A stretch of DNA of 64,000 bases from an uncultured Pseudokineococcus sp. (lineage in GTDB: Bacteria; Actinomycetota; Actinomycetes; Actinomycetales; Quadrisphaeraceae): NCBI RefSeq assembly GCF_947495735.1, contig NZ_CANMAA010000008.1:1-64000 (forward strand), read 5' to 3'. Positions 32,439 through 39,364 of the stretch are shown here, piece by piece (within the stretch, counting starts at the first letter, position 1; each line of letters opens with the position of its first letter). A program made the translations under genes and the position numbers. Below the pieces are notes generated by a model, which saw only the letters and a program-made list of their open reading frames with translations, was not told the origin of the DNA and did no database searches.

Positions 32439-32912
32439 ATGAGCGAGTCCCCCAGCACCGGCTCGTCGGCCGCGGGCACCGCCGCGCGGGCCGCGACCCC
32501 GAGCGTCCTCGTCACCGACGAGGGCCGCACGTCCATCGCGGACGGCGTCGTGGCCAAGATCGCCGGCCTCGCGGCTCGCGAGGTCAACGGCGTGCACGCC
32601 CTCGGCGGCGGCGCGGCCCGCGCCATCGGCACCCTGCGCGAGCGCATCCCCGGCGGCCGCACGAACCACAGCCAGGGCATCGCGGTCGAGGTGGGCGAGC
32701 GCGAGGCCGCCGTCGACATCGCCCTCATCGCCGAGTACGGCGTGTCCATCGCCGACCTCGCCTCCGGCGTCCGGCGCAACGTCATCACCTCGGTGGAGCG
32801 CATGACCGGCCTGTCCGTCACGGAGGTCAACATCGACGTCAACGACGTCCACCTCCCCGAGGACGACGAGCCGGACGAGAGCGCCGAGCCGCTCCCCGCG
32901 CGCGTCCAGTGA
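32439..32912 (+). CDS. Asp23/Gls24 family envelope stress protein
   Basis: A 157-residue Asp23/Gls24 protein: SIADGVVAKIAGLAAREVNG, GIAVEVGEREAAVDIALIAEYGVSIADLA, RRNVITSVERMTGLSVTEVN and IDVNDVHLP are the family core. These proteins form a layer at the membrane, anchored by AmaP, and support envelope integrity. It is the first gene of a run of six with 4-8 bp overlaps or short gaps (32439-35169), ending with the AmaP-like protein. Confidence 0.92.
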   Translation: MSESPSTGSSAAGTAARAATPSVLVTDEGRTSIADGVVAKIAGLAAREVNGVHALGGGAARAIGTLRERIPGGRTNHSQGIAVEVGEREAAVDIALIAEYGVSIADLASGVRRNVITSVERMTGLSVTEVNIDVNDVHLPEDDEPDESAEPLPARVQ

Positions 32913-33328
32913 CGCGCGCGCCCGGCGCGACGTCGTCGCCCGGGCCCGCCCGGGCGGCGGGTTCGGGCGGCGCCTCCGCTGCCCCCGAGCCCGCTGCCCC
33001 GGCGCTGCGCGACCAGCAGCCCGACGCGGCCGAGGTCGTGCGGGACGCCGTCCTCGCGGTGCCCGGGGTGGTGTCCCTCTCCGCCGGCGCGCTCGGCGAG
33101 GTGGGCACGCACCTGCCGGGCCGGCGCGTGGCCGGCGTCCGGCTCACCGAGGACGAGGTCGAGGTCCACGTCGTCGCCGAGCTCGGCACGCCCGTCCACC
33201 TCACCTCCGCCCGCGTCCACCGGGTCCTGGCGGGCCTGGCCCCGGTGAGCGGCCGGCGGGCCCACGTCGTCGTCGACGACGTCCTCGACCCGGCCGCATC
33301 GGGTCGGCCCGCCCCTCCCGCGGCCTAG
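32909..33328 (+). CDS. Asp23-operon hypothetical protein
   Basis: A 139-residue protein. After a Pro/Ala-rich N-terminus, residues about 40-125 (DAAEVVRDAVLAVPGVVSLS, VAGVRLTEDEVEVHVVAELG, VHRVLAGLAPVSGRRAHVVV) have the strand pattern of a degenerate Asp23 domain. The GTG start overlaps the previous stop as GTGA, so it is co-translated with the Asp23 gene. It is followed by a 105-base gap before the next small gene. Confidence 0.75.
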   Translation: MTRAPGATSSPGPARAAGSGGASAAPEPAAPALRDQQPDAAEVVRDAVLAVPGVVSLSAGALGEVGTHLPGRRVAGVRLTEDEVEVHVVAELGTPVHLTSARVHRVLAGLAPVSGRRAHVVVDDVLDPAASGRPAPPAA

Positions 33329-33433
33329 CCCGCACCGCACCGCACGGCGTCCGGCGCACCCCGACGGCCGCCCGCCCGACCCCCTCGTGGAGCACCGGAC
33401 CACCGGGCTCCCGCCTCGAGACCGGAGCACGCC

Positions 33434-33613
33434 ATGCCCACCTCCTCCGTCGGCCTCCTCGCCGGCCTGCTGCTCGCCCTCGTGGCCGCCATCGGCGGCT
33501 TCGGCTACTTCCTCCTGGCGGTCGTGCTCGGGGCGATCGGCCTGGGCGTCGGGGCGCTCCTGGAGGGCAAGCTCGACCTGGCCGCCCTCACGGGCGGCCG
33601 CGGCCGTGGCTGA
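33434..33613 (+). CDS. Small two-helix membrane protein (DUF2273-like)
   Basis: A 59-residue protein: MPTSSVGLLAGLLLALVAAI, then GGFGYFLLAVVLGAIGLGVG, then ALLEGKLDLAALTGGRGRG. Two membrane helices and a short basic tail match the size and place of DUF2273 proteins in Asp23 operons. The next gene starts 8 bases before its stop. No strong ribosome site is seen beyond the GGAGCACGCC leader. Confidence 0.8.
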   Translation: MPTSSVGLLAGLLLALVAAIGGFGYFLLAVVLGAIGLGVGALLEGKLDLAALTGGRGRG

Positions 33614-34007
33614 GACCGCCACGGCGCTCCCCACCCCCGTCGCGGACGTCGGCGGACCCGCTGAGCGGGGCTCGCTGCAGATCGCCGACCGCGCGCTGTC
33701 GAAGATCGTCACCGCGGCGGCGCGCGAGGTGGACGGCGTCGCCCCCAGCGGGTCGCAGGCCCTCGGCGGCCTCCTCGGCTCGGGCTACCCGAGCGTCGAG
33801 CTCGAGTCCGCGGGCTCCCGGGTGCGCGTCCAGGTGGACGTCGCGACCCTGTGGCCGCACCCCGCGGCGCGCGTCGCGGCGGACGTCCGCTCGGCGGTCG
33901 CCCGGCGCCTCGACGAGCTCGCGGCCGTGCACGCCGACTCGGTCGCCGTCACCGTCCGCGACGTCGTGCGCCCGACCGCGCGCGGCAGGGGGCCGAGGGT
34001 CCGATGA
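33606..34007 (+). CDS. Second Asp23/Gls24 family protein
   Basis: A 133-residue Asp23 paralogue: LQIADRALSKIVTAAAREVD, GLLGSGYPSVELESAGSRVR, VQVDVATLWPHPAARVAADV, AVTVRDVVRPTARG. It starts at GTG 33606 inside the end of the DUF2273-like gene and stops in an ATGA overlap with the next. It presumably assembles with the first Asp23 protein at the membrane. Confidence 0.88.
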   Translation: MAETATALPTPVADVGGPAERGSLQIADRALSKIVTAAAREVDGVAPSGSQALGGLLGSGYPSVELESAGSRVRVQVDVATLWPHPAARVAADVRSAVARRLDELAAVHADSVAVTVRDVVRPTARGRGPRVR

Positions 34008-34588
34008 GCAGCCCGGTGGACGCCGGAGCGATGGCTCCGCGCACCGAGGACGAGCGCGCGCCCCTGCGCGGGGCCAAGGAGCGGACCGGCTCCGGGGTCG
34101 TGCCCGTCCTCGGCGTGCTGATGTCCCTGCTCCTGCTGGGCCTCGCCGTCGCCCTCGTCCGCGACGCGCTCGTGCTGCTGGGCGTGCTCGGGGGCGCGCC
34201 CTGGCTGCAGACGGCGGTCGAGGCGGTCCGCGGCACGGCCCCGGCGACCTGGACGGCCCCCGCGGGAGCGGCCCTGGCGCTGCTCGGGCTGTGGCTGCTG
34301 AGCCGGGCCTTCGCGCGGCGGAGCCGCGACGAGCTGCGCCTGCGCTCGCGCACGGCCGTCACCACCCGGCCCCGCGACGTCGCCCGGCTGTCGTCGGCGG
34401 CGGCCCGGGACGTCGACGGGGTCCTGCGCGCCCGCACGTCGGCCACCCGCCGGGCGGTCTCGGTCGCCGTCACGACGACCGGCGGGGAGTCGGTGGGCGC
34501 CGCCGTGCAGCAGGCGGTCACCGACCGCCTCGCGCCGCTGGAGCGCCGTCCGTCCGTGCGCGTGCGGGTCGAGGGGGGGCAGCCGTGA
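34004..34588 (+). CDS. Asp23-operon membrane protein (DUF6286-like)
   Basis: A 194-residue protein with two membrane helices (VLGVLMSLLLLGLAVALVRD and PAGAALALLGLWLLSRAFA). A C-terminal cytoplasmic domain (VARLSSAAARDVDGVLRART, AVSVAVTTTGGESVGAAVQQ) looks Asp23-related. This two-helix plus Asp23-like layout resembles the DUF6286 proteins of actinobacterial Asp23 operons. It is co-translated on both sides (ATGA, GTGA). Confidence 0.78.
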   Translation: MSSPVDAGAMAPRTEDERAPLRGAKERTGSGVVPVLGVLMSLLLLGLAVALVRDALVLLGVLGGAPWLQTAVEAVRGTAPATWTAPAGAALALLGLWLLSRAFARRSRDELRLRSRTAVTTRPRDVARLSSAAARDVDGVLRARTSATRRAVSVAVTTTGGESVGAAVQQAVTDRLAPLERRPSVRVRVEGGQP

Positions 34589-35169
34589 TCAAGCGCAGCG
34601 TGCTGGGCGTGGACCGGCTGGCCGCCTTCGTGGCGGGCCTGCTCCTGCTCGCCCTCGGCACGGCCCTGGTCCTGTGGTGGGGCGGCTGGCTCGTGCGCCT
34701 GTGGCCCCAGGCGCCGGACGAGCTGACCCTGCGGACGGCCACGGACGCCTTCGCGGCGCCGTGGTGGGCGGGCGCCAGCCTGGTGGCGGGCGTCGTGCTC
34801 GGCCTGCTGGCGCTGTGGTGGCTCCTCGCCCACCGCCCCCACCGCAGCACCGGCCCCGTGCGCCTGCAGGGCTCGGACGGCTCCGGCGGGCTGCTGCTCG
34901 AGGGGTCCGCCGCCGTCTCGACGGCGGCGGACGTGCTGGAGGACGCCCACGGCGTCCGCTCGGCCCGCGGCCGGCTGGTGCGCGACCGCGGCGAGCTCGT
35001 CGCCGAGGTCTCCGCCGTGGTGGAGCCCACGGCCGACCTGGAGCGCGTCGCCTCCGCGGCCGAGGAGGTCCTCACCGACCTCGCCGTCGTGCTGGGGCGC
35101 CCCGACATCCGGGGGCGCGTGCGCCTCGCCGTCGCCCGCGACGTCCGCCGGGAGGCGCGCGTCCAGTGA
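34585..35169 (+). CDS. amaP: Alkaline shock response membrane anchor AmaP-like
   Basis: A 194-residue protein with two N-terminal membrane helices (LAAFVAGLLLLALGTALVLW, ASLVAGVVLGLLALWWLLAH) and a cytoplasmic domain (STAADVLEDAHGVRSARGRL, VAEVSAVVEPTADLERVASA). This matches AmaP, which tethers Asp23 to the membrane. It is the last gene of the operon, starting in a GTGA overlap. Confidence 0.85.
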   Translation: MIKRSVLGVDRLAAFVAGLLLLALGTALVLWWGGWLVRLWPQAPDELTLRTATDAFAAPWWAGASLVAGVVLGLLALWWLLAHRPHRSTGPVRLQGSDGSGGLLLEGSAAVSTAADVLEDAHGVRSARGRLVRDRGELVAEVSAVVEPTADLERVASAAEEVLTDLAVVLGRPDIRGRVRLAVARDVRREARVQ

Positions 35170-35323
35170 CCGGCGGCCCCGGGAGGGCTCGGCCGGGCGC
35201 GCGCGACGGGCGGCGCTGAGGGCACCCGCGCGCGGTTACGGTGAGCACCTCCCGGGGCAGCCGTCCTCGGGGCACCGGCGCCGGTGCGGGTCAGCCCGTC
35301 ACGGCCGACGACGGGGGAGAGCC

Positions 35324-36712
35324 CTGGAGACCATCGACGACTGGACGCAGACGCTCGGGGCCGGAGCGCTGCTCGGCATCGCGGCGGTCGCCATCGCCGT
35401 CCTGCTGCTGCTCATCATCCGCTTCAAGGTGCACGCGTTCATCGCGCTCGTGCTCGTCAGCCTCCTGACGGCCTTCGCGACGGGCATCCCGTCGCAGTTC
35501 GTCATCCCCACGCTCACGACGGGCTTCGGCTCCACCCTCGCGAGCGTCGCGCTCCTCGTGGGCCTCGGGGCGATGCTCGGCCGCCTCGTCGAGGTGAGCG
35601 GTGGCGCGCAGGCGCTCGCCGACTCGCTCATCAACCGCTTCGGGGAGCAGCGGGCGCCGCTGGCGCTCGGCATCACGTCGCTCATCTTCGGCTTCCCGAT
35701 CTTCTTCGACGCGGGCCTCGTGGTCCTGCTGCCGATCGTCTTCACCGTGGCGCGTCGCCTCGGCGGCGGCGTCCTGCGCTACGCGCTGCCGACGGCCGGC
35801 GCCTTCTCCGTGATGCACATCCTCGTGCCGCCCCACCCCGGCCCCGTGGCCGCATCCGGGCTGCTCGACGCGAACGTCGGCCTGGTCCTGCTCGTCGGCC
35901 TCGTCATCGCCCTGCCGACCTGGTACCTGTCCAGCTACCTGTTCGGCCTGTGGGCGGGCAGGCGCATCGTGCTCGGCGTGCCGAACATCCTCTCGGGCGG
36001 CGAGGAGCGCGAGCCCGACGCGAACCCGCCGAGCCCCGGGCTCGTCATCGGCCTGCTCCTGCTGCCCCTGGTGCTCATCTTCCTCGAGACCGGGCTCAAC
36101 ACGCTGACCTCGGCGGGCGTCCTCGACGGCTCCGCGGGCTGGGTCAACCTGCTGCGCGTCTTCGGGGCCACGCCGGTCGCCCTGCTCATCACGGTGCTCG
36201 TCGCCTCGTACGTGCTCGGCACCCGCCGCGGCCGCGGCGGCGAGGTCGTCCAGGGCCTGCTGGACAGCGCCCTCGGGCCCGTGTGCGCGATCATCCTCAT
36301 CACCGGCGCCGGCGGGATGTTCGGCGGCGTCCTGCGCGCCAGCGGCATCGGCGACGCCCTCGCCGACGCCCTGGGCGACATCGGGCTGCCGATCGTCGTG
36401 GCGGCCTTCGTCATCTCGACCCTCCTGCGCGTAGCCCAGGGCTCCGCGACGGTGGCCCTCACCACGGCGGCCGCCCTGGTCCAGCCCGCCGTCGCCGCCG
36501 GTGGCTACACCGAGCTGCAGGTCGTCGCCATCGTCCTGGCCCTGGCCGCCGGCTCGGTGATGCTGAGCCACGTCAACGACTCGGGCTTCTGGCTCGTCGG
36601 CCGCTTCCTCGAGATGGACGTCAAGACGACGCTGAAGACCTGGACGGTGCTCGAGACGCTGCTCGGGCTCATCGCCTTCGCCCTGGCCGCGGTGGTCTTC
36701 GCCCTCGGGTAG
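35324..36712 (+). CDS. GntP family gluconate/sugar-acid permease, probable CTG start
   Basis: A 462-residue membrane permease with about 12 helices. Marks: FGFPIFFDAGLVVLLPIVF, HILVPPHPGPVAASGLLDAN, ITGAGGMFGGVLRASGIGDA and HVNDSGFWLVGRFLEMDVKT, all typical of GntP. These carriers take up gluconate or related acids with protons. No ATG, GTG or TTG lies in frame before 35429, which would remove the first helix. Reading from CTG 35324 gives LETIDDWTQTLGAGALLGIA with a helix and the normal family length, and GGGGGAGA lies just upstream. The CTG start is inference from conservation. Confidence 0.85.
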   Translation: METIDDWTQTLGAGALLGIAAVAIAVLLLLIIRFKVHAFIALVLVSLLTAFATGIPSQFVIPTLTTGFGSTLASVALLVGLGAMLGRLVEVSGGAQALADSLINRFGEQRAPLALGITSLIFGFPIFFDAGLVVLLPIVFTVARRLGGGVLRYALPTAGAFSVMHILVPPHPGPVAASGLLDANVGLVLLVGLVIALPTWYLSSYLFGLWAGRRIVLGVPNILSGGEEREPDANPPSPGLVIGLLLLPLVLIFLETGLNTLTSAGVLDGSAGWVNLLRVFGATPVALLITVLVASYVLGTRRGRGGEVVQGLLDSALGPVCAIILITGAGGMFGGVLRASGIGDALADALGDIGLPIVVAAFVISTLLRVAQGSATVALTTAAALVQPAVAAGGYTELQVVAIVLALAAGSVMLSHVNDSGFWLVGRFLEMDVKTTLKTWTVLETLLGLIAFALAAVVFALG

Positions 36713-36748
36713 CCCCCGACCCCCCCGACCCCCGACCCTGCGAGCCGC

Positions 36749-36782
36749 GACGGCCCCGACCCCCAGCGGGGTCGGGGCCGTC
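36749..36782. terminator. Strong bidirectional terminator
   Basis: Perfect 15-bp arms (GACGGCCCCGACCCC at 36749-36763, complement at 36768-36782) with loop CAGC, between the convergent gntP-type and OsmC genes. Confidence 0.85.
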
Positions 36783-36798
36783 GTCGTGCCGGGCGGGC

Positions 36799-37242
36799 TC
36801 AGGACTCGAGCGCGGCGTCCAGGGTGATGTCGACGCCGGTGAGCGCCTTGCTCACGGGGCAGCCGGTCTTGGCCGACTGCGCGGCGCGCTCGAAGCCGTC
36901 GGCGTCCAGGCCCTCGACCTCGCCGCGGACCACGAGCACGATCCCGGTGAGCCGGAAGCCGCCGTTCGCCTCGTCCGGGCCGAGCGAGACGTCCGCGCGC
37001 ACCTCGAGGCTGTGCGGCGTGCCGCCGGCCTCGGCGATGACGTTCGAGAGCTGCATCGCGAAGCACGCGGAGTGCGCCGCGGCGATCAGCTCCTCGGGGC
37101 TCGTGGTGCCCCCGGCGTCGTCCGCTGCCCGCTTCGGGAACGAGACGTCGTAGGTGCCGACCTTCGAGCTGGAGAGCTCGACCTGGCCGGAGCCGTCCTG
37201 CAGGCCGCCGTTCCAGGCGGTGCGAGCGGTGCGCGTGGGCAT
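36799..37242 (-). CDS. OsmC family peroxiredoxin
   Basis: A 147-residue OsmC protein. It opens TARTAWNGGLQDGSGQVELS. The two redox Cys are in HSACFAMQLSNVI and in KTGCPVSKAL, with the conserved Glu (PEELIAAAHSACF) before the first. OsmC reduces organic peroxides with thiol donors. ATG 37242 has AGGAGG (on the coding strand) seven bases before it. Confidence 0.93.
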   Translation of the reverse strand: MPTRTARTAWNGGLQDGSGQVELSSSKVGTYDVSFPKRAADDAGGTTSPEELIAAAHSACFAMQLSNVIAEAGGTPHSLEVRADVSLGPDEANGGFRLTGIVLVVRGEVEGLDADGFERAAQSAKTGCPVSKALTGVDITLDAALES

Positions 37243-37516
37243 GGGTCCTCCTGCGGTCGGCGCCGGAGCGACCGGCGCCTGTCTGGGTCCACCGGGGCGT
37301 GCACCACCCGCCGCGGCGGCGAGGTGGCCGAGGACTCGAACCCCGTCGGCGCGCCGCCGCTTCCCGCTGGGCCGGACGGGCGGCGCGGCCCCGCGCGGGC
37401 GGGGCGTCCGGGTGGGACCCCCGCGGGGGTGGTGACCCGCGGCGGTGGGCCCCGCCACGGTGGGCGCCGCGCCGACCACCGGCGGCGATCCCGCCCAGCC
37501 CTCGCAGGAGCAGACC

Positions 37517-39262
37517 GTGACCGACACCGCACGCCCCCCCGCCGTCCCCGACCCCCGGCTGCGAGCCCGCCCGGGCGCGCGACCGCGCGCCGCCGCCGGC
37601 CTCGCGCTGGTCACCGCCGCGGGCCTGCTGGCCCCCCTGGCCGCTGCGCCCGCCGCCGCGGCCGCGGGCGCCTCCGCCGACGCCTCCACCGACGTCCGGG
37701 CCGACGTCCGGGCCCCGGGCCGCCTGGCGCCGCTCGAGGACACCTGGGGCGACGACACGACGCGGGAGGACGAGGCCGCCAGCCGGGCCACGGGGACGTG
37801 GTCCGCCCCGGCCGACCAGGGCTCGGCGTTCGTCCTCACCCGGGAGACGGGGGCCCAGGCGGTGTGGGCGATGCCCGCCGCCGACGGCGGCCCGACCACA
37901 GGCCGGGGCGTCGGCGTCGCGATCCTCGACACCGGCATCGCCCCCGTCGCGGGGCTCGACGCGCCGGGCGCGGTGGTCGAGGGGCCGGACCTGTCGCTGG
38001 AGTCGCAGTCCCCCGCGCTGCGGGGCCTGGACGGCTTCGGGCACGGCACCCACATGGCGGGGCTCGTCGGAGGGCGCGACGCCGAGCTCGAGCTCGGCGA
38101 GGAGGTGAGCCCCGAGCGCTTCTCCGGCATGGCCCCGGGCGCGACGCTCGTCGACGTCAAGCTCGGCACGGCCGACGGCGCCGTCGACGTCAGCCAGGTC
38201 GTCGCCGCGCTCGACTGGGTGGTCGAGCACCGCGCGGAGACGGGCGTGCGCGTCGTCAACCTCTCCTACGGCACCGGCTCGACCCAGCCCGCGGACCTCG
38301 ACCCGCTGGCCCACGCGGTCGAGAGCGCGTGGCGCGCCGGGGTCGTCGTCGTCGTGGCGGCCGGGAACGACGGCGAGGGCGGCCCCTCGCCGCTGACCAT
38401 GCCCGCCGCCGACCCGTGGGTCCTCGCCGTGGGCTCCTCCGACCACCGGGGGACCCCGTCCCGGGCGGACGACGCGGTCGGGGCGTGGACGAGCAGCGGC
38501 ACGGACGCGCGGCGCCCCGACCTGCTGGCGCCCGGCAAGTCCGTCGTGAGCCTGCGCGTGCCCGGCTCGCTGGCCGACGTCGAGCACCCCGAGGGCCGGG
38601 TGACGGGCGACGCCGAGGGCCGCTTCTTCCGCGGCACCGGCACGTCGCAGTCCGCGGCGGTCGTGTCCGGCGCGGCGGCCCTCCTGCTCCAGCGCGACCC
38701 CTCGCTGACGCCCGACCAGGTCAAGGGCCTGCTGGTCGCCAGCGCCGAGCCCCTGGCCGGGGACGGCTCGCCCGTCCAGGGGGCGGGCGAGCTGGACGTG
38801 CTCGGCGCCGTCCAGCTCCTCGACGCGCAGCGCGCGGCGGGCGGGGTGCCCGCGCACGCCCAGCAGCACGCCGTCTCCACGGGGCTCGGCTCCCTGGAGG
38901 CCTCCCGCGGCGGGGTCCACGTCGTCGACCCCGGCACCGGTGCCGCGCTGACCGGTGAGCAGGACGTCTTCGGCGTCGCGTGGGACGCCCCGTCGTGGGC
39001 GGCGGCCTCCAGCGCCGGCACGGCCTGGGACGGCGGCGCCTGGCGCGGCTCGGTCTGGGCAGCCGACGGGTGGGCCGGCCCCGGCGCGTGGGGGTCGGTG
39101 GAGTGGCAGGGCGCCAGCTGGACGGGCCGCTCGTGGCGGAGCACCTCCTGGACCTCGGCGGTGTGGGAGGGCCGGTCCTGGCGGGACCAGTCCTGGACAG
39201 GGCGCTCGTGGCGGGACGAGTCCTGGTCGGGACGGTCGTGGCGGGGCTACCAGGCCTGGTAG
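37517..39262 (+). CDS. Secreted subtilisin-like protease (S8) with Trp-pentad tail
   Basis: A 581-residue protein with a signal peptide (AAAGLALVTAAGLLAPLAAAPAAAAA region, about residues 30-55) and an S8 domain (about residues 110-440). The catalytic Asp is in AILDTGIAP (about 137), the His in GHGTHMAG (about 175), the oxyanion Asn in AAGNDG, and the Ser in GTGTSQSAA (about 376). After a linker, the last about 90 residues hold 17-18 Trp, nearly all spaced every five residues (SWTGRSWRSTSWTSAVW type). The tail may bind cell wall or be a secretion or anchoring signal. GTG 37517 has GCAGGAG seven bases upstream. Confidence 0.9.
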   Translation: MTDTARPPAVPDPRLRARPGARPRAAAGLALVTAAGLLAPLAAAPAAAAAGASADASTDVRADVRAPGRLAPLEDTWGDDTTREDEAASRATGTWSAPADQGSAFVLTRETGAQAVWAMPAADGGPTTGRGVGVAILDTGIAPVAGLDAPGAVVEGPDLSLESQSPALRGLDGFGHGTHMAGLVGGRDAELELGEEVSPERFSGMAPGATLVDVKLGTADGAVDVSQVVAALDWVVEHRAETGVRVVNLSYGTGSTQPADLDPLAHAVESAWRAGVVVVVAAGNDGEGGPSPLTMPAADPWVLAVGSSDHRGTPSRADDAVGAWTSSGTDARRPDLLAPGKSVVSLRVPGSLADVEHPEGRVTGDAEGRFFRGTGTSQSAAVVSGAAALLLQRDPSLTPDQVKGLLVASAEPLAGDGSPVQGAGELDVLGAVQLLDAQRAAGGVPAHAQQHAVSTGLGSLEASRGGVHVVDPGTGAALTGEQDVFGVAWDAPSWAAASSAGTAWDGGAWRGSVWAADGWAGPGAWGSVEWQGASWTGRSWRSTSWTSAVWEGRSWRDQSWTGRSWRDESWSGRSWRGYQAW

Positions 39263-39275
39263 CCCCTCCCCGGGC

Positions 39276-39304
39276 GGGGCGGTCGGGAGACCCTCGACCG
39301 CCCC
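39276..39304 (+). terminator. Hairpin terminator after the subtilase gene
   Basis: GGGGCGGTCG (39276-39285) pairs with CGACCGCCCC (39295-39304) around a 9-base loop, 13 bases after the subtilase stop. Confidence 0.65.
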
Positions 39305-39328
39305 GGGGGACACGTCCCTCGGAAAGGG

Positions 39329-39357
39329 CTCAAGCCGGGCGGCCTGCGCGCCGATGC
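39329..39357 (+). promoter_or_regulatory. FliA-like promoter before GGDEF-EAL gene
   Basis: CTCAAG (39329-39334) and GCCGATGC (39350-39357) with a 15-base spacer match the sigma-28 layout. The next base region (about 39364) is the GTG start at 39365, so the transcript would be leaderless. The same layout lies before the GGDEF gene at 25204. Confidence 0.6.
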
Positions 39358-39364
39358 ACGACGC

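Noticed and set aside
37320-37347. tRNA-like T-arm on the minus strand (GGGGTTCGAGTCCTCGG)
   Set aside because: The T-loop-like sequence and a 5-bp stem are present, but no matching acceptor, D-arm or anticodon arm can be found within tRNA distance. It is probably chance.
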